DNA of 64,000 nucleotides from Diplonema papillatum (GCA_030068145.1 JAPJBO010000220.1:1-64000); one strand, 5' to 3'. Positions 27,106-37,968 are shown, counted from the first letter of the stretch. Translations and numbers: made by a program. The notes: generated from the sequence alone by a model not told the origin.

Positions 27106-27915
27106 GGATTTGGGTGGTTCATTTTTCTCCCCTTTTCTGAGACGATTCTGCCTGCCGCTGTCACCTGTAAGAACGAGCAACCCGCGTTGTCTGTATATTG
27201 GCTTTGCACCTATGTAACTTAGGCAAAGACACTCTGGGCGCTTCGGACTTGTCTCGCCCTCGACAGCGAGGAGTCCTCGTTGTCGTCCGTATCGGGAAGT
27301 CCCTTTCGCGACAAAAAGCAGCTCCGCTACGCTTGTGAGGCCCGCCTATACGGTAGCTGAGCTCCTTCGAGCTGAGCATACGTCAGTGCTGTACTCCTTA
27401 CTGCCTTTCCCTCACATGGCTACTTGCGCCACTGCCAGAGAAAAAAACCGACCGGCTCGAAAAATACTGCCCAGGAGCCTTCTTTCAAAGAAGACCGGCC
27501 ATCGGCCTTAGCGGGAACACTGACCGGCACGCACAACAACAAACGAACGAAGCACCTGTTTTGGAAACTGTGTGTACTTTGCTCAGGTCCCTATGTGTGA
27601 GCATCTCGCGGTGCTGAGAGGCTCACCGAATGCGGCTGTACGAAAGAGAGAATGGGTGGCAAGCAAGTTTGGCTGCCGATATCGTCGCCATCAGCCACCA
27701 ACCGCGGCCCGCAGCGCGCCTCCGGGCGCGCCTCCGGTAGTACGCAGAAAGTCGCGAGGAGACGGAAACCTCCTCGGGGGGGGGGAGGGGGGGAAGCTGG
27801 TCCACTGTGTGCGTGTGTGTGTGTCTCTCTCCGCGTGCATATTTGTGTCTATGAAGCTCAGACTTGCAAGAAATATCCATACAGCCCGGCAAAACCAAAG
27901 AAGAAGAACTTACCA
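27106..27915. other. spacer upstream of H4 copy 2
   Basis: No gene recognised. Contains a G-rich run (27777-27794) and a gtgtgcgtgtgtgtgtgt dinucleotide tract (27807-27825). The last 30 bp resemble the leader of the first H4 gene. Confidence 0.55.
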
Positions 27916-28212
27916 ATGGCACCCAGCAAGAACTCGAAGCTGTCGGCGACGACGAACAAGTCGAAGAAAAGCAAGGCGAGCACAAGGGGTATCACCAAGG
28001 GCAGCATTCGCAGGATCGCAAGGAGGGGAGGCTGCCGCAGACTCGCTGCGACCGTGTACAAGGAGGCGACTACCATTTTGACCTCATTCGTTGAGAACGT
28101 GATGGCAGACACCGCGGCGCTGCTCGAGATGACCGGCCGAAAGACGGTGCGCCCCGCTGACATCCTCTTCTCCCTGAAAAAGCAGGGCCGCACCCTGTAC
28201 GCCGTTGCGTAA
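27916..28212 (+). CDS. histone H4, divergent, copy 2 (98 aa)
   Basis: Encodes the same protein as 19869, with a few silent changes (gct for gcc Ala codons, attc for attt in SF). It holds the same position in the second block, between the H1 pair and H2A. Unlike all other histone genes here, it has no good 16-nt hairpin close to the stop. The nearest candidate is ggtggactttcccacc (28408-28423), 196 nt downstream, with a 5-bp stem and an off-consensus loop. It may have lost the processing signal or use poly(A). Confidence 0.94.
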   Translation: MAPSKNSKLSATTNKSKKSKASTRGITKGSIRRIARRGGCRRLAATVYKEATTILTSFVENVMADTAALLEMTGRKTVRPADILFSLKKQGRTLYAVA

Positions 28213-29269
28213 GCAAGGGTTCCGCCTCCATCACGACCTGAGCGGTCGCTTCTTCCCCACTTGTTTTCCACCGCCGATCGTGTGCTTTCGGGGATCCCTT
28301 CCCCCCCGATGGCCATGCCGTTCGCACTGCGTTTCCCATGGCTTGCCGGTACTGCGTTTTTTTTTCCACCGGCCTCTTTCTCGCCTCCCAGCGTTGCATT
28401 GAGCCGGGGTGGACTTTCCCACCTCAGGAAAAAAATGAAAAAAGTGGAGTTTTCTCTGTCCGTTTCGCGCGATTGAAGTCATGCCAGCGCTTGCCATGCG
28501 GTCTCCTGCTCCGTGCAAAAGCAGTCTCAACACGGAAAGACGTCACTCACCTCAGCCTTTGCAGCTGGTACTGGATTAGATGTGCTCTCTGTACAGCAGT
28601 GGTGTGCAGGAGTACTCCTCTCCTGCACGGACTCCTGCGCCTGGGGGTGCGAGATGGTGATTAGGCAGCGACCCAATCCAACCACAAGCAAAGGTCTGTT
28701 GGCCCTCGTTCTTAAGTGAGCCGGTCCATCCCCTCTTGATAGACCGTGATACACCGAAGAATACAGCACCGGGCAATTCGATGCAGCTCTAGGGACTAGG
28801 GATGGACCTGATAGACCGTGGTGGTTTGTGATTCACTGTGATAAACAGCGGCAGGCACTTCGATGCAGGTTCAAGAGATAGGGACCAATCGGCTCATTAA
28901 GTGTGCGGAGCCAGCCCCACGGGTTCCTCTACTTCAACGGTCCACTGCTGCCTGCTCCTTGATCAGACTCGTGAGCGCGATGTGCATAATAGCTCGAAGG
29001 CGTGCCGTCAACAGTCGGCAGCCTTTGCGTGCCGGTTCTCCAAAGCAGACACGAGTCACTGGTATTCAGAGCCGGACAGGGAGTGATTCTGCGAATCAAT
29101 GAATTGGCGACACACTTCCTCCGGAAGAAGAAAGTATACATGTGCCGGTATCGGGTTTGGTCTCAAAACCAATGGATTCTAATCATCTGTGCCAAATTGT
29201 TTGCAGCACAGTCCATTGCAGAAATACCACAGCTCTTTGCAACTCAAAACAAACTACATAAATAACAAA
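28213..29269. other. histone spacer with a short tandem duplication
   Basis: No gene recognised. Around 28738-28885 a segment starting gatagaccgtg and containing ttcgatgcag is imperfectly duplicated with a period of about 71 bp. The H2A leader motif is in the last 50 bp. Confidence 0.55.
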
Positions 29270-29728
29270 ATGGTGAAGGCTTCGAAGTCGCTGGCGCAGA
29301 AGGCCAACCTGACATTCCCCGCTGGACGAATCACCGGGGCGCTGAAGAGAGGCAGATATGCGAAGAGAGTCAGCCCGATGGCCGGCGTGTTCTTGTCTGC
29401 TGTTCTGGAGTTCTGCACGAAGGAGGTGATGAAGCTCGCGAAGGAGGCTGCGTGCCGGAAGAAGCAGAAGCACCACATCAAGCCGCGTCACATCTGCTTG
29501 GCCGTGAGAGAGGACGAGGAGCTGAACGCTCTCTTGTCGAAGGTGACGATTGCTGGTGGTGGTGTTGTGTCTGAGGTGCACGGCGCGATGGTGGGCAAGA
29601 AGAAGACGAAGAGCGCCTCGAGCGGCAAGGTGAAGAAAGCCAGGGCGCCGAAGAAGGACAAGAAGGTGAAGAAGGACAAGAAGGACAAGAAGGGCTCCTC
29701 GAAGAAGAGCTCGCCGAAGAAGGAGTGA
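29270..29728 (+). CDS. histone H2A, copy 6 (152 aa)
   Basis: The fold is identical to copy 1. The tail has an extra KKD unit and ends KKE, a combination not seen in the other copies. That suggests reshuffling of tail repeats between copies. The ATG is in a tcATAA-rich leader (aactacataaataacaaa). Confidence 0.95.
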   Translation: MVKASKSLAQKANLTFPAGRITGALKRGRYAKRVSPMAGVFLSAVLEFCTKEVMKLAKEAACRKKQKHHIKPRHICLAVREDEELNALLSKVTIAGGGVVSEVHGAMVGKKKTKSASSGKVKKARAPKKDKKVKKDKKDKKGSSKKSSPKKE

Positions 29729-29749
29729 GCTCAGTTGCTCCAATCTGAT

Positions 29750-29788
29750 CCCAGTGTATTCGAAGTTCTGGGGGTGTTTTTAGGCGCC
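29750..29788 (+). promoter_or_regulatory. paired 3' hairpins after H2A copy 6
   Basis: cccag (29750-29754) pairs with ctggg (29768-29772); ggtgtttttaggcgcc (29773-29788) has loop UUUA, with three U-G pairs keeping the stem. Confidence 0.82.
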
Positions 29789-30491
29789 AAAAAACAATGT
29801 ACCAAGTCCTGATGCCCGTCTTTGTCGACCGAGAACGTTGCAGTAAGTGAGTGGCGGCAAGCGAGAATTAAAACACCGCACGAATGAGAATAGTTGTCTT
29901 GCCCAATTGTGTGGCGAAGTTGACGTCAACGAAACTGTGCGCGACGCCTTCGAGCGTTCCGACGACTTTTTTGGCAAGTTCTTCTGTGTTTCATAGCTAC
30001 TGCCATGAGGAGGACTTTCTCCCAGGAGGTGTTCCTTCCGTCCTCCCTCTGACCTTCTCGAGAAGCTGCTGCGTTTTGTTCTGCTTTGCAACACGGATGC
30101 ATAAAACAAAAGAACTTCTTTGTTCGTCCCTGAGCAAGGGTTTCAGATTCGCCTGGACAAGCTGCCACCCGCCCAGTCAGGTCACGCAGAACATGAAAAG
30201 GAGGCCCATGGTCCTTACGGAGAAGCCGTTCTGCTATGTACAGGCTCGCGTTTGCCGGGCTTTCGTGGTGAGCTGTTGTGTGCTTCCGAAAGGAGACCGC
30301 GTGGGCTGTGCTGAAAGTGCATAAGGAGCAAGCCCGGGGCTGCCCTTTTTGCTGCCCGCAGATTTGAAGGCGTCCAAAGGAGACTCAGCGCGTTGATGTA
30401 CATGCTCTTTTAGTGGATGCACGGCGTACGAAGGCTTTTGAAAATTTTCCACACAGCTTTTTGCACCTAAAGCAACCTACAAGAAAAGACA
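29789..30491. other. histone spacer
   Basis: No gene recognised. The H2A leader motif is at 30452-30470. Confidence 0.55.
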
Positions 30492-30944
30492 ATGGTGAAG
30501 GCATCGAAGTCGCTGGCGCAGAAGGCCAACCTGACATTCCCCGCTGGACGAATCACCGGGGCGCTGAAGAGAGGCAGATATGCGAAGAGAGTCAGCCCGA
30601 TGGCCGGCGTGTTCTTGTCTGCTGTTCTGGAGTTCTGCACGAAGGAGGTGATGAAGCTCGCGAAGGAGGCTGCGTGCCGGAAGAAGCAGAAGCACCACAT
30701 CAAGCCGCGTCACATCTGCTTGGCCGTGAGAGAGGACGAGGAGCTGAACGCTCTCTTGTCGAAGGTGACGATTGCTGGCGGTGGTGTTGTGTCTGAGGTG
30801 CACGGCGCGATGGTGGGCAAGAAGAAGACGAAGAGCACCTCGAGCGGCAAGGTGAAGAAAGCCAGGGCGCCGAAGAAGGACAAGAAGGTGAAGAAGGACA
30901 AGAAGGGCTCCTCGAAGAAGAGCTCGCCGAAGAAGACCGAGTAG
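30492..30944 (+). CDS. histone H2A, copy 7 (150 aa)
   Basis: As copy 5 except for Thr in place of Ala at the start of the tail (KSTSSGK). It ends KKTE with a TAG stop, whereas the others use TAA or TGA. It is the last gene of the cluster, and mitochondrial EF-G follows about 370 bp downstream. Confidence 0.95.
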   Translation: MVKASKSLAQKANLTFPAGRITGALKRGRYAKRVSPMAGVFLSAVLEFCTKEVMKLAKEAACRKKQKHHIKPRHICLAVREDEELNALLSKVTIAGGGVVSEVHGAMVGKKKTKSTSSGKVKKARAPKKDKKVKKDKKGSSKKSSPKKTE

Positions 30945-30979
30945 TCTCGTTTCAGCGTTACCACCAATTTTTTCTGTAT

Positions 30980-31013
30980 CCCAGGACAAGTTCTGGGGGT
31001 GTTTATAAGCACC
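30980..31013 (+). promoter_or_regulatory. paired 3' hairpins after H2A copy 7
   Basis: cccag (30980-30984) pairs with ctggg (30993-30997); ggtgtttataagcacc (30998-31013) has loop UAUA, the canonical UHUN form. Confidence 0.88.
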
Positions 31014-31315
31014 AAGTTCTCCCTCGTTCAATGTTCCACTCTCCATTCTGCAATTCATTCAAGCTTGCGCTATGGACAGAGATTTACCCTGCGGGTCGGA
31101 CGTAGAATGTCGAAATGGCATGGAGCCCTTGAAATACCAGTGCTCAGTACTCAAACTAGGTGGTCAGCGTTCACCGCCCTTTGAACGGGTTTATCTTGGT
31201 CCGAAGCACTTGGAAGCAAGGACCGACGAAACGGGATGATGAACCGTAAACACTTCCCTTGGAAACACTTTCATTCCAAAATACAAAGGCAGTGGCCATC
31301 ATCGGGGTCAAAAGG

Positions 31316-33994
31316 ATGCAGAGGCATGCGTGGGGCACCGTCGCGCTGGCTCGGCGCATGACGCTGCGCTGCGTTAGCGTCCGGTTCGCGACTGACGTGC
31401 CGACGGAGAAGCTGCGGAACTTCGGCATCAGCGCACACGTCGACTCAGGGAAGACGACGCTGACCGAGCGGATCCTGTTCTACACCGGGAAAATCGAGAA
31501 GATGCATGAGGTGAACGGTAAGGACGGCGTCGGCGCTGTGATGGACAGCATGAAGCAAGAGCGAGAGCGTGGGATCACCATCAAGTCCGCTGCGACCTTC
31601 TCGATGTGGAAGGACTGCTGGTACAACATCATCGACACCCCGGGGCATATCGACTTCACAGTCGAAGTCGAACGGAGCCTGCGCGTGTTGGACGGCGCCG
31701 TGCTCGTCGTGTGCGCTGTTGGTGGGGTGCAGAGCCAAACGTTGACCGTCGACCGCCAAATGAAGCGGTACGGCGTGCCCCGCATCATTTTCATCAACAA
31801 ACTGGATCGTAAGGAGGCCGTCTCCGTCAACGGCACAGTCGCCGACCTCGGAAAGAAGCTTGGACTCAACGCGGCGCTCATCCAGCTGCCGCATGGGTAC
31901 GGGAAGGACCCGTTGGGCGTCCAAGGCGTCGTTGACGTGATCACGCAGAAGCTGCTCACCTTCGAAGGCCCCGCCGGCATCGACGTGAAGGAAAGCGAAG
32001 TGCCGGCCGAGCTGCGGGCAGAGGCGGCCGAAAAGCGGGCGGAGCTGATCGAGATTCTCGCCGACCTCGACGAAGGCATCGCCGAGAAGTTCTTGAACGA
32101 CGAGGATCCTACTGAGGAGGAGATCCACGCAGCGATCCGGAAGGGCGTCGTGGAGAGGACGTTCGCGCCCGTGCTGGTGGGCGCCGCGAAGAGCAACGTG
32201 GGGTGCCAGCCGCTGCTCGACGCGATCAATCGGTATCTGCCGCACCCGGGGGAAATCGTGAACAAAGGAATCGTCATCAACGACGACGTCGAATCGCACG
32301 TGGTCCTCGAAAACGACGAGAAAAAGGATCTGGTCGCAATGGCGTTCAAGCTCGAAGTCCGCGGCACGAAGCTGCTCACGTACATCCGCGTGTACCAAGG
32401 CGTCCTCAAGAAGGGGGACACCGTCCGCCTCGCGCCGCGCGGGTCTTCGAACTGGAAGGACGCGAAAACGGGGAAAATCACGCGGTTGGTCCGCGTGCAC
32501 AGCGCCACGGAAGAGCCGGTGGACAAGATCCGATGCGGCGAGATCTGCGCAGTGGAAGGTCTCGACTGCTCATCCGGTGACACGCTCGTCAACGCGTCGC
32601 AGAAGACGCTGGTGTCCTGCGAGTCGATCTTCGTGCCGGACCCAGTGATATCCATCCAGGTGCACCCTAGAAGCCAGATGCAGATGCAGGATCTGATTGC
32701 ACACCTGAAGAAGTTCGAGAGAGAGGACCCGACCTTCAGAATGGGCGTTGACCCGGAGACTAAGGACCTGTCCATGTCTGGGATGGGGGAGCTGCACTTG
32801 GACATCTTCGTGCAGCGTCTGCAGGAAGCTGGCATCGAGGTCACCACCGGTCAGCCGTTCGTGCAGTTCAGAGAGTACCTCCCCATCGAGACGGAGACTT
32901 TCGACCACAGACACAAACGGCAGTCCGGTGGCCGTGGCCAGTTCGCCCAGCTGTCGGGTGTTCTGTCCAGGCTGCCCATCTCGCTCTCTTCGAAAGACAA
33001 CGCGCCGAAGACGGAGTTCGCCAACGACATTGTCGGAGTATGTCCTTTGTTTGAAGTGCGCAACCGGGGCACACGAGCCACAAGCTTCACTTTGCTCAAC
33101 ACCCCACACAGCGATGGTCATTTCGGCCGTAACACTGCCTCCGGCAGAGGCGTACTTCGTAGTTTATAAAGAGGGAGTTAAACCAGTGCTGTTCTGTTGT
33201 TCTACTTCTCCTCGCGTTGCGTTCACGTGCATTGGTTCACCTACCTCATGTAACACTATCAGGGTATCTTGCCGGAGAACTACGTGAAGAGCATCCAGAA
33301 GGCGTTCAACGAAATGATGGCCAACGGACCGCTGCTGGGAGTACAAGTGTGGGGCCTGAAGTGCAGTCTCACGGGCGGCATGACGCACGAAGTCGATAGT
33401 AGTGACTTCGCGTTCAACATCGCGACGAAGGACATGATCCGTGAAAAGTTCGAGAAGAGCGGGCTCCTCCTCGAGCCGGTGATGAACGTCGAAGTGGTCG
33501 TCCCGAACGCTTCGACAAGCGAGATCGTCGGCATGCTCACCACGCGAATGGGCGACGTCAAAGAGCTGAAACAGGGCGTTGTCGAAACGACCGTCACCGC
33601 CGACGTGCCTCTACGAAGGATGTTCGGATTCATCTCTGACCTGCGCGGTTGTACCAAGGGTATGTTACCCCCGTCTTGTCGCGACCGTCTTTCGTGTTGC
33701 TTGAGCTGCATTCCGACCCCCCCCTCGAGATGTTTACCTCCGCAGTGCGCGGGATACTCATTCGCTCAATTGCTGGTAGATAGCATAACTTGCATGACAT
33801 ACTCGCCACTCACAGGTCTCGGTGACTTCACGATGGAATACAGCCACCACATCGAAGTCCCACAATACGAAAGTGCTACCATTATCGAAGATCGAAAGGC
33901 TGAGGTGTGCATTGTTTTTGCTGGTACACGATCTCGGAAGTTGTGCCGAGGCGCGAATCCCAAACACTTTGTATCTCGTAACACTTTTGCATAG
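31316..33994 (+). CDS. GFM1-like (mtEF-G): mitochondrial elongation factor G, three exons
   Basis: This translational GTPase moves tRNA and mRNA through the mitochondrial ribosome. Exons are 31316-33037, 33263-33659 and 33816-33994 (765 aa, close to the 751 of human GFM1). Introns of 225 and 156 bp start GTATGT and end AG, and joining them restores NDIVG-GILPEN and CTKG-LGDFTMEY. GTPase motifs: AHVDSGKTT (about residues 40-48), RGITI, DTPGH and NKLD. Domains II to V follow, with GRGQFAQ, GGMTHEVDSSDFAF and TMEY. The Arg-rich N terminus (MQRHAWGTVALARRMTLR) looks like a mitochondrial presequence. I chose ATG 31316 because the longer open frame upstream has no ATG. The last 25 or so residues are not conserved; a donor-like gag|gtgtgc at about 33903 could give a different end. 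Confidence 0.93.
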
Positions 33995-35329
33995 CGTAGA
34001 TTTTCTGATGAGGCGCACGCCAAAACGACCTTTCAACAACACAGCTCGCCAAGCGCGCGTAACTGCAGTTCGTTTTGAAGGGTTGCTGCTCTTCAGGTTT
34101 TGTGAATCTTTGTTAGTTGCTGGCGACGGACAACCGGCGAGCTGGAAGAAGTCTCGTCCCGTTTCGGGCGCAGACTGGTGATAATTCGCTGCTCATGACA
34201 ACCCGCTCAGTCACGAGTTTGTAATGCCGGACAACGACGAGGCGTACACACATGTGAGTTTGCGCGCCCGCTGAGAAGTGGCTGGCGTCTTCCTAACGAC
34301 CCAAGCCAGCTACTTAGCTTGCTCTTTGCCAGGGCTGGTGGTGGCCTTGGCAACCAAGGTGCCAAGGCCGCATGGCAAAGTCTGGGCTGCCAAGGACATC
34401 AGTCATCAAGATAACCGTAACCGCATCAGGGCTGCGTTCCGTGCAAGACGCGGAACCCCTTGTTGTACACTTTCCCTTCGGAAACTTTGTCTATTTTGGG
34501 CCCGGTGCGGAACTTCTCAACTTCACAGCTTCTTCCCACTGTGTTTCGCTTTTCTCGCTGCGCAGGAAGCTACTGTGGGAAGAAAGCAACTTGGGACGCG
34601 AAACCTTGACTCCTGACCCGGAAGTCCTGTCCAACTTTCCTACGATTTGTTCGTGGACCTCCAAAAGAGTACCCCATGTATGCCTCTCCAGCAGCCGGGA
34701 CTCACGCCACGTCGCCAGCTCGTCGATTGAAGGCCAATACCGGCCTTTCCTGCATCATTCCGTCGCAAAGAAGAGAGCCCGCGTAGCAAGACGGCGGTAT
34801 CCCCCGCAAGGTGAAATCATCCGCCGGCCAGAACGCCGTCAACGCTTCGAGGAGTCCAGGCGGGAGGCGCATATCACGCAATCGGGTCCGTCTGCAGCGA
34901 CGAGGACCTGATCCTGAAGGTGATCGAAGGGGCTTTGTCTGTGTTCCACCTGGCGTCGGTCGTCGACGTGAGGCTGAGCCGCGTTAAGAGTCTAGCCCGA
35001 TACAGTAACGCCCCCCGTAGCGTGTTTGCTCCAAGTAGAAGAAAAAACCCCTACCACCCAGACTAAAGGAAGGGTCGAAAGACTCAACTAAAAAACGGAC
35101 CCAGCGGGTCAAACCTTGACGGCAAACCGGCTGATCAAGCGCGGGTGGGGGTCGAGCAGTCGAGCTCCGGTGGCCGGACGCGCAGAGGGGCCGCAAGCCG
35201 GAAAGCTTGGGAAGCGACAAGCGCTCGCCCCTTCTTGCCCCTTTTAGAAAGTGGCACAGGCTACCGAGAACAAGTCGGAACGGGCGAGGTGACCAGCCGT
35301 CTGCGCCGTGGCGGGACGTTGGTGTACAA
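33995..35329. other. intergenic, no gene recognised
   Basis: About 1.3 kb between mitochondrial EF-G and the actin-family gene. Open frames are present but none is conserved or recognisable. No repeat shared with the rest of the window is seen. It must contain the actin-family promoter. Confidence 0.5.
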
Positions 35330-36604
35330 ATGGCAACCAAGGCGGCCGTTAACAAGGGTGTGGTTGAAGAAGAGAAGGAAGTCCCCATCCGGCCAGTGAA
35401 GGGGTTCGATGCGAGTCAAGTGTGCGTCATCGACAGCGGAGGTTGGACGACGAAAGCGGGGTTTGCCGGAGAGGTGATGCCACGGTCGATATTTCCGACC
35501 GTGGTCGGACAGGCGAGGAACCAAGGCGTCACCGTGGGGACCGGCGCTCGGGAGTTTTACATGGGGCACGCGTGCAACGAGCGGCGCGGGATCCTCAACA
35601 CGCGCTCGCCGATCCACAACGGTCGGATCGAGAACTGGGACGATATCGAGCGGTTGTGGGCGGGGACCATCTTCGACGACCTCATGATTCAACCGGACAA
35701 GAACGTGTTTCTTCTGTCGGAATCGGCCATACAGCCGCTGGCGGACCGGCACGCGAGGGAGCGGGCCACGGAGCTCTTCTTCGAGAGTTTCGCGGCCGAA
35801 GGGCTTTACATCGCGGTCAACGCCGTGCTCTCCCTCTACGCCTCCGGCCTGACCACCGGCGTCGTCGTCGACAGCGGCGCCGACCTTTCCTTGGCGGTGC
35901 CAATCCACGAAGGGTACACCCTCACACGGCAAGTCGTAACTTCCGAGGTAGCCGGGACCGCGCTGACGAACTACCTTTCGAAGATGCTGGCGCGGAAGGG
36001 GTACAGCTTTACGACGCCGGATGAAGTGGACATTGTTACTAAGATAAAGGAGACGATGTGCTCTGTGTCGGACACGTACTCGGCAGGGATGCAGGCACAG
36101 CACGAGGCATACACGCTGCCGGATGGCACCGAGCTGAAGCTGGAGAACGAGCGGTTTGACTGCTGCGAGTATCTGTTTGATTTCGGCCTGATGGACGGGA
36201 CGTCCGAGCCTTTCGAACTCGTAACGGAAACCGACGAGCTGGTCTCGTCCAGCGTCCGTCAGGGGCTATCGACACTGCTTTACAGCAGCATCACACAGTG
36301 CGAGTCCGCGTTGCGGCCTACTCTCCTGAACAACATAGTCATGGCGGGCGGAAACACGTTGTTTGAAGGCTCTCGGGACCGCCTTTTCCGCGATATTTAC
36401 ACGCTGTATCGCGAGGCGCACCCGACCGAAAACACGACGGAGGTTATCCGCGAGTCTGCGATCAAAGCTAATCCGAACAGAGCCCTGTCATCGTGGATGG
36501 GCGGCTCGATGCTCGGAATGCTGTCCATGTTCTCGCACATGCTGATTCAAAAGGAGGAGTACAATGAAGTCGGGTCTTCAATCATCCACATTAAGTGCTT
36601 CTGA
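35330..36604 (+). CDS. divergent actin-family protein (424 aa)
   Basis: An actin or actin-related protein, uninterrupted by introns. After a non-actin N-terminal extension of about 30 residues it follows actin to the C terminus KCF: AGFAGEVMPRSIFP, NWDDIERLW, LLSESAIQP, AVLSLYASGLTTG, EGYTL, NERFDCCEYLF, MAGGNTLFEG, WMGGSMLG, KEEYNEVG. The nucleotide-binding loops are altered. The usual DNGSG is DSGGW (residue 35 on), and the usual DSGDGVTH is DSGADLSL (about 178-188). The extension and an insertion near residue 370 make it about 50 residues longer than canonical actin. It could be the species' divergent main actin or an Arp; the altered phosphate loops favour an Arp-like role. The ATG is the first in frame after a GC-rich leader. 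Confidence 0.9.
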   Translation: MATKAAVNKGVVEEEKEVPIRPVKGFDASQVCVIDSGGWTTKAGFAGEVMPRSIFPTVVGQARNQGVTVGTGAREFYMGHACNERRGILNTRSPIHNGRIENWDDIERLWAGTIFDDLMIQPDKNVFLLSESAIQPLADRHARERATELFFESFAAEGLYIAVNAVLSLYASGLTTGVVVDSGADLSLAVPIHEGYTLTRQVVTSEVAGTALTNYLSKMLARKGYSFTTPDEVDIVTKIKETMCSVSDTYSAGMQAQHEAYTLPDGTELKLENERFDCCEYLFDFGLMDGTSEPFELVTETDELVSSSVRQGLSTLLYSSITQCESALRPTLLNNIVMAGGNTLFEGSRDRLFRDIYTLYREAHPTENTTEVIRESAIKANPNRALSSWMGGSMLGMLSMFSHMLIQKEEYNEVGSSIIHIKCF

Positions 36605-36839
36605 ACTTCGTGGTGATATCGCCAGCTGCTTCAGATCAGTCAGCACCCGGTTTGATCTATTTACTCAGTTCAATTGAGTATTTCCCGAAATACTACTACG
36701 AGTCCGACGTTCGTAGTCCCGCTCGGTGGAGGATTGTCTAGGTCACTGATCATCGTTCAGAGCACAGAACTGTTGTGTGCCCAAGTGTAGTCTTTCGTGA
36801 CAATTTAGCGGTGGCTGTCCTACTTGCCCCTGGCTTTAC
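36605..36839. other. actin-family 3' flank
   Basis: Short unique sequence up to the inverted-repeat element. Nothing is recognised. Confidence 0.5.
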
Positions 36840-36843
36840 CTAC

Positions 36844-37615
36844 TAAACCCCCCCCCTGCATATAATTTACATCCGCATATAATTTACATACCGTATATAA
36901 TTTACATTTTACGCCAAACTCGCATATAATTTACATTTTTCTATAATTTACATACGGTTTTTTCATTTTTCCCGGGGACAAACAAGCCATGCTCAAGTGT
37001 ACCAGGGAAGGTCAGCAGGTGTGGCAGCTGTGCCTTCGTGTTTCAGCTCCACGTCTCTCTAAGATGCGCATCGGAGTGAAGTCAGAACAAAGGGGGGAAC
37101 ACTGCAGAAAGACTTTCCATTGCTGACTCAAAAACGAGGGGTGATGATGATGTTCTCGCTTTTTAAAAATAGTAGAAGGACGGTTCCAAAGTCTTGAAAG
37201 GAAAAAGGCTGCTACTGTTGTGAGCCGGGGTTGGGCTGTGAAGCCTCTGCTTTCACCTCTGTTTTCACCTGGGTAAACATTGTGATCTTCTGCACCCCTG
37301 GGGGAAGCGGCTTTTTGTGTTTGCCCTTGGGCGCATCCCGAGCGGAAGCGGCAGCCATTTGGCACCGTTCCCGATGGCTTCTCCAAGGCTGCTGTCTGCA
37401 GTGCCTTTAGTTCAGCCATCCCCGCCCCTTTGTGCGGTGTTTTAGCCCTGTAAGGGGTCTGTGTAAGCGCCTCGTAATGTAAATTATATACACCACGAAG
37501 TGAATCTCACGTATTATTTACATAGGGGCCCAAACTCGTGTATAATTTACATACCGTATATAATTTACATTTTTTGGACCCCAAAAATGTAAATTATATG
37601 CGAGAGGGGGGTTTA
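36844..37615. mobile_element. 772-bp inverted-repeat element with 4-bp target duplication
   Basis: The ends are taaaccccccc (left) and its inverse ggggggttta (right), flanked by ctac at 36840-36843 and 37616-37619. Inside both ends are several copies of the 14-mer catataatttacat, direct on the left (36858-36960) and inverted on the right (37478-37600). The middle has no coding homology. This fits a non-autonomous DNA transposon with multiplied subterminal binding sites. Confidence 0.8.
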
Positions 37616-37619
37616 CTAC

Positions 37620-37968
37620 TATTTGGCTTACTGACACCGCGGTCCTTCCTGCCACGACACATTGCGAAGCTAGCTCCTACTGTCCCTAGGCCTCGCACGC
37701 CAGTTCCGGGGACTTTCTTCAATTATTTTGCCTTTCCTGTGTGAATAGTCGTCCAACGAGCGACCACATTTCTTGTTTTCGGTTCTCTTTTCGGTGTCTG
37801 TTGTGATGTGTGATGCGCGATGAGAAACTGCGGCCGTAGAGTTATTATCGCAATCTTCGGCATCAGATCTGATCCTCGGGGCACTGCAGAACCGACTGAC
37901 TCCTTCGACAACCTCTAGTTCGGAGCAAAGGTAACTATTCAAACCTAGGACAGATAGAAATCGCCACA
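37620..37968. other. RPS24 copy 1 upstream region
   Basis: Unique sequence containing the presumed promoter and leader of the gene at 37969. No further feature is recognised. Confidence 0.5.

Noticed and set aside
31480..32847. Long minus-strand open frame (over 450 codons) opposite EF-G
   Set aside because: It is the antisense of a GC-rich conserved exon. The + strand gives a complete, motif-bearing EF-G with good splice sites.
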